From positions 3,861,359-3,925,358 of the forward strand of contig CP067346.1 of the NCBI GenBank assembly GCA_021561035.1: a stretch of DNA of 64,000 nt. Reading direction: 5' to 3'. Origin of the DNA: Clostridioides sp. ES-S-0054-01 (lineage in GTDB: Bacteria > Bacillota > Clostridia > Peptostreptococcales > Peptostreptococcaceae). The notes beneath the pieces were generated by a model. It searched no databases. It was not told the origin of the DNA and was given only the letters and a program-made list of their open reading frames with translations. Made by a program: the position numbers and the translations under genes. Below are positions 28,604 through 36,833 of the stretch, one piece after another. Position 1 is the stretch's first letter. Every line of letters starts with the position of its first letter.

Positions 28604-29698
28604 TTACTCTCCCTCTAAAATAATCTTAAATTTACTCCAAGGTTCAATAAAGTCTAAAAGCATTATTTCATCTTCCTTTATTCTACCAACCTTATTTTTT
28701 CTTTCATCTTCGCAGTCTTGAAGTATCAACTGTAATTCCCCTTTATACTTTCCAAAGTCATCATTACCAATCACTACATCTCCTCTTTTAAAAACAGTAA
28801 TGTTATCATGTTTAGGGAAATTTTCTTTAGCATATTTTTTTCTTACCTCTGTAGACCTGGCTACCTGACTAGTTATGTCCCCTCTTCTAAAATGTTGCTC
28901 GTTTATCATTATTATCTTTTCTACTTCAGAAGTTTTCTCCTCGGCTACTACATTAAATACAACTTGATATTTATTTACTTCAGCCATTCTTTTTAACTCA
29001 TCTTCACTTGCATATGCATTTCCTACAATCACATCATCAATCAAACCAGTTGCAAATAAGTGTTTAGTTGCTGTAGTTATATCTAAATTTCTATGCATTT
29101 CAAGTGTACACAGTCCATCATTTATATTCCAAGGTCCTATTGTTGCATGTTTTGAATTAACAAAAGCCGCAGTTCTTATTCCATACTTTTTAAATCTATT
29201 TGAACATCTTACAAAGAAATCATACGGTAGACCTGTACCCTTTTGAGGATAAAAATTATGACAACCATATATATTATTTATATTTGGCTTGTACGTAATT
29301 ATATTATCTAAGTATGCTACATCATTACTCATATTTAGCTCTACTTTTAAATCATATGGGTTGAAAGAAATCATTGCTTCTTTACTTCCATCATATCCAT
29401 AGTCAAGTCTTATTCCACTAGCATTTAACTCATTGAAAAATGTTAAATCATCATAAGATATTTCTAATATATCAAATATATTTGGAGCTATATCAAGGAT
29501 TACTTCAAATCCTAAGTCTCTTGCGTAAGTTATAATCTCTTTAAAATGTTTTTTAACCTCTTTCTTTGGTCTTGTAATTGAAAGCATACACATAAATATT
29601 CTTTTAAATCCATACTTTGAAGCCATTTTTATATATGCTTTATCATCTTCCATATTACTATGCTCTGGATATACTGATATACCTAATCTTCTTTCCAT
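28604..29698 (-). CDS. MupG/DUF871-family 6-phospho-glycosidase
   Basis: About 364 residues with a TIM barrel (LGISVYPEHS, RLDYGYDG, NIYGCHNFYPQKGTGL, IGNAY-type ends) and a C-terminal cyclophilin-like domain. The studied member, MupG of S. aureus, hydrolyses 6-phospho-MurNAc-GlcNAc. I choose ATG 29698 behind GAGGAGGAG. With a PTS next to it, it probably cleaves a phosphorylated disaccharide after import. Neighbouring DgaE and DgaF suggest that the aglycone or sugar part is an amino-sugar acid. Confidence 0.8.
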   Translation of the reverse strand: MERRLGISVYPEHSNMEDDKAYIKMASKYGFKRIFMCMLSITRPKKEVKKHFKEIITYARDLGFEVILDIAPNIFDILEISYDDLTFFNELNASGIRLDYGYDGSKEAMISFNPYDLKVELNMSNDVAYLDNIITYKPNINNIYGCHNFYPQKGTGLPYDFFVRCSNRFKKYGIRTAAFVNSKHATIGPWNINDGLCTLEMHRNLDITTATKHLFATGLIDDVIVGNAYASEDELKRMAEVNKYQVVFNVVAEEKTSEVEKIIMINEQHFRRGDITSQVARSTEVRKKYAKENFPKHDNITVFKRGDVVIGNDDFGKYKGELQLILQDCEDERKNKVGRIKEDEIMLLDFIEPWSKFKIILEGE

Positions 29699-29740
29699 CT
29701 TTCTCCTCCTCAAGTTATATTTTTTGAAATATATAAAATA

Positions 29741-29772
29741 AAAGTGAAGGTAATTCCTCCTACCTTCACCTT
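29741..29772 (-). terminator. Hairpin between EIIC and the MupG-like gene
   Basis: Arms 29741-29752 and 29761-29772 pair with one mismatch around an 8-nt loop and are followed on the minus strand by TTTTATTTT. It is probably a partial terminator that lowers expression of the catabolic genes relative to the transporter. Confidence 0.6.
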
Positions 29773-29828
29773 TAATAATTTATAAGTTTTTTATATTTAC
29801 AATACAAAACTTCTATATATATGTATTT

Positions 29829-31130
29829 TTATAAACTTTCACTTATTTCTTCTTGTTCTCTTTGTAATTGTTGCTTTTCAAAAACCTTAAAAAATGGGTA
29901 ATAAACAACAAATGATATTATAAAGTTGATTAGTACTAAGATACCTGCCATTATACTCCAGTTAGTACTCATTACTGCTGCTATTGGTGCTGGCATTGCA
30001 AATGGTAATCTTGCTACCATCATAGGTATAATCCCTGTAATAGTAAGAACATACGATAGAGCTGTCATTATCATAGGTCCAACTATAAATGGTATACCTA
30101 ATATCGGATTCATAACTATCGGTGCTCCAAATATTATGGGTTCATTTATGTTAAATAGCCCTGGTAAAAATCCTAATCTTCCTAAGCTTTTTAGGTATTT
30201 TGACTTAGAAAACATAAACATTATAACTAATGCAAGAGTAGCACCTGCTCCTCCTATCCATACATACCATTGTAAAAATTGTTCTGTAAATATATTTGGC
30301 ATTGCATGAGCTGATACTCCTTCTGTGAATGCAGTTATATTTTCTGCTATAGACATATCCCATATAGGTCTTATTACTGGACCCATTATAGCTGGACCAT
30401 GTATTCCAAGTACCCAGAATACTGTTATCAGAAATACTGTCAGCAGTCCACCACCTAAACTGTTTCCTGATAAGAATCCTTTTAAAGGTGATAACATAGA
30501 ACTCAGCGCTGCACTTATATCAAATCCAAGTATATGTCTTATTACCCAGAATAACATTAACACCACTGCTGTTGGTAATAATGCAGTAAATGAGTTTGAG
30601 ACCTCTGGTGGAACCCCTGCTGGCATCTTAATTGTAATATTCCTTTCCTTCATAAAACGATATATCTCAACAGTAATTAATGACGTCACTATTGCTCCAA
30701 ACAATGATGGTGAATTAAGTTTTGCCATGTCCATCCATCTACCAGCTTCTATAACTCCATCTATCGGGTCAATCACTTGAGTTGGAACTATTGTAGAAAC
30801 CAAAAATGCCATAACTGCAAGCATACCAACACCTGTTGTATCTAGGTTGTAGCTTTTGGCAAGTGATGATGCTATTCCAAAAGTAGCATATAGAGATAAA
30901 AATCCTACAGTATATCTAAATGGTATATCTAATGTTGCCTTAAATGGAGCTATAAAATCCATATAAGCATCAATAGGTATGTTTAATAATATTGTAAAAA
31001 ATGAACCCACTATTGTTAGTGGCAATGTTGCTATTATACCTGCCCTTACAGCTCTCATATGTCTTTGATTACTTATCTTCGCTGCTACAGGCATAACCTT
31101 GCGCTCTAAAAAACTTGCGAATTTTTCCAT
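29829..31130 (-). CDS. PTS EIIC, lactose/cellobiose family
   Basis: The 433-residue membrane permease has about ten hydrophobic segments. Family marks include the N-terminal RKVMPVAAKISNQRHMRAVR, the loop FNINEPIIFGAPIVMNP and the late helices. It works with the EIIB at 32944-32633 and the EIIA at 32585-32268, which are encoded apart. Its promoter carries two copies of the 14-bp operator. Confidence 0.9.
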   Translation of the reverse strand: MEKFASFLERKVMPVAAKISNQRHMRAVRAGIIATLPLTIVGSFFTILLNIPIDAYMDFIAPFKATLDIPFRYTVGFLSLYATFGIASSLAKSYNLDTTGVGMLAVMAFLVSTIVPTQVIDPIDGVIEAGRWMDMAKLNSPSLFGAIVTSLITVEIYRFMKERNITIKMPAGVPPEVSNSFTALLPTAVVLMLFWVIRHILGFDISAALSSMLSPLKGFLSGNSLGGGLLTVFLITVFWVLGIHGPAIMGPVIRPIWDMSIAENITAFTEGVSAHAMPNIFTEQFLQWYVWIGGAGATLALVIMFMFSKSKYLKSLGRLGFLPGLFNINEPIIFGAPIVMNPILGIPFIVGPMIMTALSYVLTITGIIPMMVARLPFAMPAPIAAVMSTNWSIMAGILVLINFIISFVVYYPFFKVFEKQQLQREQEEISESL

Positions 31131-31244
31131 AATTCCCCCCCTGTATTAGTGATATTCTCCTTTATTTATAATGCAATAACGATTTCATAACAAAATTAAT
31201 TTTTATATAATTGATAATATCACTTATTTGCTTAAAATTATTAT

Positions 31245-31280
31245 AACATTATAATGTTTGCTTGTAAACATTATAATGTT
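31245..31280 (-). promoter_or_regulatory. Tandem palindromic operators upstream of EIIC
   Basis: The perfect palindrome AACATTATAATGTT occurs at 31245-31258 and again at 31267-31280, 22 bp apart (two helical turns). The same 14-mer stands upstream of the EIIB gene. A GntR/UTRA repressor encoded next door is the likely ligand. Confidence 0.65.
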
Positions 31281-31308
31281 ATAATATTATTTTTTTTATA
31301 ATACAAAT

Positions 31309-31352
31309 AAAAATCCTGAGCATATTGTCATTTTAATAAACTCAGGATTTTT
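31309..31352 (-). terminator. Terminator of the GntR gene
   Basis: Perfect 12-bp arms at 31309-31320 and 31341-31352 with a T-run on the minus strand lie right after the GntR stop codon. Confidence 0.75.
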
Positions 31353-31353
31353 A

Positions 31354-32055
31354 TTATATTTCATATTTAATTACGTAATTTTGTACTTCTGTATTATATC
31401 TTGCAAATGATAACTCAACTATATTATCGCTATCATCATAGGTCTTTCTTTTTCTTCCTAATAATATATCTTTATCTAGATTTAAAGCCTTTGATACTTC
31501 TAGCTCAGATTCTTCTATAAAAAATTCATCTTCAAATCTAGTTATATTTATATTTCTCCTGTATAAATACATATATAAAGAACTTTCATTATTAAAACTT
31601 TCAACAGTTAGATTTTCGTCAAAAGGTATATAATGAGTAAAAAATATATATGGCTTACTATCCAAGTAATACATTCTAGTAATCTTGATACATTTTTCTC
31701 CAAATATACTAAACACTTGTGAATTTTTATCATTTATTATTTTTTCAATTGAAATAGTCTCTTTAGATAACTTATGACCTTTAGATAAAAGTATACTTGA
31801 AAAAGACTCTGCCTTCGATAGCTTATTAAAAAGATTATTACTTATTACTTTTGTCCCTTTTCCACTTTTTTTCTCTACATATCCTTCTGATTCTAATATC
31901 TCAATAGCTTTTCTAATAGTAATTTTACTGACCCCAAATTCTTGCTCTAATTCTCTTTCTGTTGGAATATTTTCATCAATTTTATATTCGTTATTTAATA
32001 TTTTTTGCTTTAATATCTCAACGACTTGTATATATAATGGTTGATTTCTTAACAT
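31354..32055 (-). CDS. GntR-family (HutC/UTRA) repressor
   Basis: The 233-residue protein has an N-terminal winged helix (PLYIQVVEILKQKI, IPTERELEQEFGVSKITIRKA) and a C-terminal UTRA effector domain. It sits in the middle of the PTS gene set and a palindrome overlaps its own upstream region, so it probably represses the EIIB-EIIA, gntR and EIIC units until a sugar phosphate binds. Confidence 0.9.
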   Translation of the reverse strand: MLRNQPLYIQVVEILKQKILNNEYKIDENIPTERELEQEFGVSKITIRKAIEILESEGYVEKKSGKGTKVISNNLFNKLSKAESFSSILLSKGHKLSKETISIEKIINDKNSQVFSIFGEKCIKITRMYYLDSKPYIFFTHYIPFDENLTVESFNNESSLYMYLYRRNINITRFEDEFFIEESELEVSKALNLDKDILLGRKRKTYDDSDNIVELSFARYNTEVQNYVIKYEI

Positions 32056-32073
32056 GATTCACCTCTTAAATTA

Positions 32074-32095
32074 TATGTTATAATATTATAACATA
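32074..32095 (-). promoter_or_regulatory. Palindrome upstream of gntR
   Basis: A 22-bp perfect palindrome with half-site TATGTTATAAT lies about 20 bp upstream of the GntR start. It shares the GTTATAA element that flanks the 14-bp operators at the other two promoters, which supports autoregulation. 32096-32267 shows no gene. Confidence 0.55.
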
Positions 32096-32267
32096 TAATC
32101 TTATACTATTAATAGTAAATATCCATTAACTTTAAACTCAATACAAAAAAAGTCCTCAAAACAAACTTAATGTACTGCTCACCAAATATTGAACCAACAA
32201 TCTAGCAATTAGTGTGCAACACATAATGTATATTTTAAGAACTCTCTTAATTTATTCTCTTTAACTT

Positions 32268-32585
32268 TTACTTATCTTGTAATCTCAAATGTAAATCAAC
32301 GATTTCCTCAGCCAACTGTTGAAAATTCATACCATTCATTAAGTGGTCCTGTGCATGTACAAGTATGACACTTAGTTCAGTCTTGTTTCCACTAGCTTCA
32401 TTTTGTATTAATTCTGTTTGATATCTATGTGCCTTATTTATAACTTCCTTAGACTCTTTTAATAATTCTTTTGCTTTTTCTATGTTTCCATTTTTAGCTT
32501 CTTTTATTGCCTCAAAAGCTAATCCTTTACCTTCACCTGCATAGCCTATTATACCAAAAGAAATCTCTATAATTTTTTCGTCCAT
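32268..32585 (-). CDS. PTS EIIA, lactose/cellobiose family
   Basis: The 105-residue, all-helical EIIA has the phospho-histidine in HAQDHLM at about residue 80 and the usual opening ISFGIIGYAGEGKGLAFEAI. It takes phosphate from HPr and gives it to the EIIB encoded 47 nt upstream. Confidence 0.9.
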   Translation of the reverse strand: MDEKIIEISFGIIGYAGEGKGLAFEAIKEAKNGNIEKAKELLKESKEVINKAHRYQTELIQNEASGNKTELSVILVHAQDHLMNGMNFQQLAEEIVDLHLRLQDK

Positions 32586-32632
32586 CCTTTGATTCTCCCA
32601 ATTTATATATTAAACATACATTATATTTTCTA

Positions 32633-32944
32633 TTACTTAGCATTGTTAAGTTCTATAGCTCTATTTAAAACAGCTTTCCCATTAACTGTCCCATAGTGCA
32701 TCATATTTATAACTTCTACTGGTACATTATATGGCTTAGCTATTTCCTGAGCCTTAGACAATATGTATCTAACTTGTGGTCCTAATAATAAAACATCACA
32801 TTTTTCTATTTCATTTTGTATATTTGATTCTGGTATTGCCCAAATTTGTGACTCTATACCGTTTTCTTTAGCTGCACTTTCCATCTTATTAACTAATAAA
32901 CTTGTAGACATTCCCGCTGAACAAGCCAACATTATTTTTATCAT
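32633..32944 (-). CDS. PTS EIIB, lactose/cellobiose family
   Basis: The 103-residue EIIB has the active cysteine in MLACSAGMSTSLL (about residue 8). It is the first gene of a two-gene unit with EIIA and has the 14-bp operator about 35 bp upstream. Confidence 0.9.
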   Translation of the reverse strand: MIKIMLACSAGMSTSLLVNKMESAAKENGIESQIWAIPESNIQNEIEKCDVLLLGPQVRYILSKAQEIAKPYNVPVEVINMMHYGTVNGKAVLNRAIELNNAK

Positions 32945-32978
32945 ATATTTCCCTCCAAATTTTTATTAACAATTTTTA

Positions 32979-32992
32979 AACATTATAATGTT
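32979..32992 (-). promoter_or_regulatory. Operator upstream of EIIB-EIIA
   Basis: The palindrome AACATTATAATGTT is identical to the pair upstream of EIIC. The flanking GTTATAATATT is shared with the copy at 31267-31280. Confidence 0.6.
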
Positions 32993-33076
32993 ATAATATT
33001 TTATTTAATTCTACCTTAAATGCAATATACTTTCAACACTTTTTTATTATTTTAATATTATTAATTTCTAAATAGA

Positions 33077-33110
33077 AAAAACATATCACTTATTTGTGAT
33101 ATAACTCACC
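33077..33110 (-). repeat. Relic copy of the rlmH 3' end and terminator
   Basis: Bases 33077-33110 match 33503-33536 at 26 of 34 positions, with nearly all differences being transitions. Read on the minus strand, the relic encodes DGELYHK then TAA, against NGEPYHK then TAA in rlmH, and keeps a perfect ATATCAC/GTGATAT hairpin. Upstream codons weakly recall the RlmH C-terminus but are broken by a stop. It is either a decayed second rlmH or a duplicated attachment-like site. Confidence 0.5.
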
Positions 33111-33247
33111 ATCAACAATCAACTCACAAAATATACATACAAGTATAAATCATGCCATCTGAAAAAGCACACTACTTTAAATTGAATTTGATGTATCTTA
33201 TGTTTATTTGGTTCAGTTGTATAAAATCTACTTAGTAACTTGTATTA

Positions 33248-33450
33248 TTATAGGTTTTGTTTACAATAAAAGAGTCTGATTATTTTTGCTAACTCTTTTA
33301 GTGAATCGGTATTTACCTCATATCCAGCATTTTTCACAAATTGAATTTCTGATTTTATTATACCTTTAGTTATATTATTTGTAGCTTTTTTATTTGCTTT
33401 ATCTTTTTCTCCACATATAACCAACACAGGGTATGAAATATTTTTATCAA
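33248..33450 (-). pseudogene. C-terminal fragment of an alpha/beta hydrolase
   Basis: The minus-strand frame ending at TAA 33248-33250 reads SYPVLVICGEKDKAN and ends KNAGYEVNTDSLKEL plus about 13 more residues. This is the typical end of an alpha/beta hydrolase, with the strand-turn-acid segment GEKD. The position of the catalytic histidine (usually NAGH) is tyrosine. An in-frame stop lies just upstream and no start is visible, so it is a remnant. Confidence 0.7.
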
Positions 33451-33504
33451 ATTAAATACAAATTTTATTATAAGTAACTGTATATCATTTTATATAAAAA
33501 ATAA

Positions 33505-33532
33505 AACCGTATCACTTATTTATGATACGGTT
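33505..33532 (-). terminator. Terminator overlapping the rlmH stop codon
   Basis: Perfect 10-bp arms at 33505-33514 and 33523-33532 are followed by TTTTATTTTTT on the minus strand. The upstream arm lies inside the last codons of rlmH. Confidence 0.8.
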
Positions 33533-33995
33533 CGCCATTATTTATCCTATAAGACCTATAAATCTGCTCTAATAATATCAATCTCATCATCTGATGAGGA
33601 AAAGTCATCCTCGAAAAAGATAACCTATAATCAGCCCTTCCTAATACCTCATCAGAAAGCCCTAGAGAACCTCCAATTATAAAACAGACACTACTATTAC
33701 CTCTAACTGCTAAATCACTCATAGTCTTAGCAAGCTCTTCAGAGGACAAATTCTTTCCATCGATAGCCAGAGCTATAACATAACTATTATGTTTTATCTT
33801 CCCTAAAATTTTCTTTCCTTCTTTATCTTTTATAATTTCTATTTCTCTAATACTCAGATTTTCTGGAGCTTTTTCATCATCCAACTCTATAATTTCAAGC
33901 TTACAGTACTTTGAAAGCCTCTTCTTAAATTCATCAATACCCAACTTTAAATATTTTTCTTTAATTTTACCTACTACAACTATACTTATATTCAT
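33516..33995 (-). CDS. rlmH: 23S rRNA (pseudouridine-1915-N3)-methyltransferase RlmH
   Basis: The 159-residue SPOUT methyltransferase methylates pseudouridine 1915 of 23S rRNA in the intact 70S ribosome. Family marks are [14 protein letters not shown] at the start, the SAM-binding knot region [14 protein letters not shown] and the conserved end [19 protein letters not shown]. Length is exact for the family. It is transcribed with or after the YycJ-type hydrolase gene. Confidence 0.96.
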   Translation of the reverse strand: MNISIVVVGKIKEKYLKLGIDEFKKRLSKYCKLEIIELDDEKAPENLSIREIEIIKDKEGKKILGKIKHNSYVIALAIDGKNLSSEELAKTMSDLAVRGNSSVCFIIGGSLGLSDEVLGRADYRLSFSRMTFPHQMMRLILLEQIYRSYRINNGEPYHK

Positions 33996-34062
33996 ATGTT
34001 TCTCCTAAACCTGATTTCGCTACAAATTTATATACTAATATAATTTACAAACTCTTATAAAA

Positions 34063-34351
34063 TTAACTCTCTCTTTCTTGATTTGCATACTCTATGAACT
34101 CTTCAACAAGGTATAGTCTTACTATAATAATATTCTTGATATATTTTACCTCCTAAGCCATACAACTTATATCTTTGATTCAAATTTTTAACATATTCAA
34201 CAATTATGTCAAAATCCAAATGATTTGAAAGATTCAAAATTACAAGAGTGGTTGAACCAGCCATAATAGCAGGTATAGCTAAAATCATTCTTTGATTTAT
34301 AGAATATAAAATTTTATTATCTTCAACATTTTCGAAATTTCTTTTTAGCAA
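34063..34351 (-). pseudogene. Unknown small protein, probably frameshifted near the end
   Basis: The frame from TTG 34351 runs to a stop at 34103-34105 (82 residues, ending YSKTIPC). One base fewer at the GG of 34110-34111 would let it continue as LVEEFIEYANQERES to a stop at 34063-34065. The alternative tail looks more like real protein than the present end. I recognise no family. It includes a hydrophobic stretch (ILAIPAIMAGSTTLVIL). No clear ribosome binding site is seen for the TTG, so the start is unsure. Confidence 0.35.
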
Positions 34352-34363
34352 AGTTATTCAACT

Positions 34364-35161
34364 CTACTTCATCTCATAGATATTAGAAACATCGTTTCTT
34401 GATAGTACATCTAGTTTTACATCCTGTCCAACTACTATATCATTTGATGCTAATACTCCTTTTGAAGTCTCATATGCCAATTCTGGAAAATTATTTTCCT
34501 TACTTAAATGTGCTAATAATATAGATTCTGTACCTTTATTAATAAGTTCAACACAGAAATTAGCAGCATCCTCATTAGATAAATGACCAGTACTTGACAT
34601 TACTCTTTTCTTTAAAGCATATGTATATGAACCCATCATAAGCATATTAGGGTCATAATTTGATTCTAATACTACTAATTTAGATTTATATAGATGTTTT
34701 TTTATATTTTGAGTTATACATCCTATATCAGTAGCTATAGACATTTTTTCATCACTTTCTGTATAAAAATTATATCCAACTGGGTCAGAAGCATCATGTT
34801 CTATTGAAAAAGGTCTCACTATGATGTCTCCTAATGAATAGGTTTTATCATTTTCAAAGACCTTCATATTTTTATCTTTAATATCACCCAACTTATCCCT
34901 CATAGAACACCATGTTTTTATATTGGCAAATACTGGTATATCAAACTTTCTTGATAATATACCTGCTCCTTTTATATGGTCAACATGCTCGTGTGTTATA
35001 AATATCCCTTTTAATTTATCTGCATCTACACCAATGTCTTTAAGACCTGTAGTTATCCTCTTTCCACTTAATCCTGCATCTACTAGTATATTAGTATTTT
35101 TATACCCTATATAGTGGCAATTCCCACTACTGCCACTTCCCACTGAACAATACTTTAGCAT
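34364..35161 (-). CDS. YycJ/WalJ-type metallo-beta-lactamase-fold hydrolase
   Basis: The 265-residue MBL-fold protein has the metal motif THEHVDHIKG, a later VVLESNYD, and LSNEDAANF with AHLSKENN. It matches YycJ/WalJ, which in Firmicutes is linked to the WalRK locus and to coordination of replication with cell-wall events. Here it stands apart from walRK, next to rlmH as in several Firmicutes. Phosphodiesterase or exonuclease activity is suggested for the family. Confidence 0.85.
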   Translation of the reverse strand: MLKYCSVGSGSSGNCHYIGYKNTNILVDAGLSGKRITTGLKDIGVDADKLKGIFITHEHVDHIKGAGILSRKFDIPVFANIKTWCSMRDKLGDIKDKNMKVFENDKTYSLGDIIVRPFSIEHDASDPVGYNFYTESDEKMSIATDIGCITQNIKKHLYKSKLVVLESNYDPNMLMMGSYTYALKKRVMSSTGHLSNEDAANFCVELINKGTESILLAHLSKENNFPELAYETSKGVLASNDIVVGQDVKLDVLSRNDVSNIYEMK

Positions 35162-35207
35162 TCCTTCACCTCTTTTTCTGCCTTATAAATTATATTATAC
35201 CAAAAAA

Positions 35208-35238
35208 ACAGAGTATTAAATAAAATTTAATACTCTGT
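35208..35238 (-). terminator. Terminator of the M1 peptidase gene
   Basis: Perfect 14-bp arms at 35208-35221 and 35225-35238, a 3-nt loop and a T-run on the minus strand lie just past the stop codon. Confidence 0.85.
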
Positions 35239-35245
35239 ACGAAAT

Positions 35246-36709
35246 TTACTTAGATTCACTTATAATCTTATTTATATCTACCCCCTTACTATTCCATAGC
35301 TCTACAAAAGCTCTTCCATTAGCGTTTTTATATTTATATTTATTATAATATTCATTTAAAGTCTCAAAGAATACTTTATCACCAACTTCTTTTCTTATTT
35401 GATTAAAAGCTATTGCCCCTTTTGTGTAAACATTTAAACTATATTCAGTAGAATTTTTATATTCATTTGTTGGTTTAAATATATTCTCACTTAAATAACT
35501 CTTTGTCTGTATTTCCATTGTCTTTATAAGCTTATTTGCCATTTCCTTACCATACTTCTGCTCAAAGTAAACTATTGTAGAATATTCAGTAAGTGCCTCA
35601 TCCAACCAAGGTTCACTTATTTCATCATTTCCAACAGCAGAATACCACCATTGATGTGCTGTCTCATGAGCAATAACATATTCTAGTAAAAATTCATTTT
35701 TTTCATTATATAGGCTTTGGTCTATCATAACAAGCATAGGATATTCCATTCCCCCTATAAAAAAGTCACTTGCTACAACAGAGTATTCTTTATACGGATA
35801 TTTCCCAAATAATTCACTAAATATATTTATTGAATCTTTTGCAACTTCAGTTGCTTTTTTAGAAAGATTTTTATTTAAATTGTATGTATTAATAGCTACT
35901 CCTCTTGAATCAACCTTATTTACATCAAATTTACTACTTAATATAAATGCAAAATCTCTAACATTTTCAGCTTCTATTTCATATAACATCTTCTTATTAT
36001 CATGTTTATCATCAATAAGCTTTCCCGTATGAGCAATTTTATATTTATTTGGAATCAATAGTTTCACATGAAAATCACTAGTCTCACTATAAAATGGGTC
36101 ACCAATAGCTTCATAACTCTTTAAATTCCATCCTCTTTCATCATTTACACAAGCTATAGGAAACCAATTAGTAACATTTATAGTATTTTCTCCATATCCA
36201 AATCTTCCAACTGAATTTGGTATTTTTACATTATATTTTATATCTAATGACATTCTTTCATTCGGTTTTAATTCTTTCCCTAATTCAATTTCTAATACAT
36301 CGTTTTTATCCCCTTTAATTTTATACTCCATTTTACTATTCTTATTTAATATATTTTTTATATCTATATACCCTTCATTAAATCCATTAGGATAAGCCCT
36401 TGTCATTTCACTTTTTTCAAAAGGAGCAAAATCCTTTTTGGAAAAAGCATTCGGATATATGTGGAAATATATTTTATCTATGTTTGATTTTGTATTATTT
36501 ATGTACTCAACATTCTGATTACACATTAGCCTCTTAGTCTCATCATCAAATATAACATCCATATTATATTGATTTATTTTTGAATCAATTTTTTCTTTGT
36601 ATGTTTCTAAACTGTCATCCTTTTCTATAAAGCAACCTATTATTAATACCATAAATAGAATTGCTACTGATAATGTTCTTCTTACTTTTTGGTTGAATTT
36701 TATAACCAA
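35246..36709 (-). CDS. M1-family metallopeptidase, probable lipoprotein
   Basis: The 487-residue gluzincin peptidase has HETAH (zinc ligands and catalytic glutamate, within VIAHETAHQWW) and the third ligand glutamate in DEALTEY downstream. The GAMEN-equivalent substrate motif reads GGMEYP. The N-terminus has a basic stretch, a hydrophobic core (LSVAILFMVLIIG) and a cysteine at about residue 26, which suggests a lipoprotein anchored outside the membrane. The start is TTG behind AGGAGG. It likely trims peptides at the cell surface. Confidence 0.88.
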   Translation of the reverse strand: MVIKFNQKVRRTLSVAILFMVLIIGCFIEKDDSLETYKEKIDSKINQYNMDVIFDDETKRLMCNQNVEYINNTKSNIDKIYFHIYPNAFSKKDFAPFEKSEMTRAYPNGFNEGYIDIKNILNKNSKMEYKIKGDKNDVLEIELGKELKPNERMSLDIKYNVKIPNSVGRFGYGENTINVTNWFPIACVNDERGWNLKSYEAIGDPFYSETSDFHVKLLIPNKYKIAHTGKLIDDKHDNKKMLYEIEAENVRDFAFILSSKFDVNKVDSRGVAINTYNLNKNLSKKATEVAKDSINIFSELFGKYPYKEYSVVASDFFIGGMEYPMLVMIDQSLYNEKNEFLLEYVIAHETAHQWWYSAVGNDEISEPWLDEALTEYSTIVYFEQKYGKEMANKLIKTMEIQTKSYLSENIFKPTNEYKNSTEYSLNVYTKGAIAFNQIRKEVGDKVFFETLNEYYNKYKYKNANGRAFVELWNSKGVDINKIISESK

Positions 36710-36833
36710 AATATCTCCTCCTTTTCAAAATGAATATTTCTAGAAAATATTTACATGCTAATCTTATGACCTTTTATTTGTTTACAGACAAATATAATAT
36801 AAAAAATGATATAATTTAATCTGAGGTGATAAA

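Noticed and set aside
36061..36076. GTTTCACATGAAAA as a parS site
   Set aside because: Only about 12 of 16 positions match, the right half-site is broken, and it lies inside the M1 peptidase gene.
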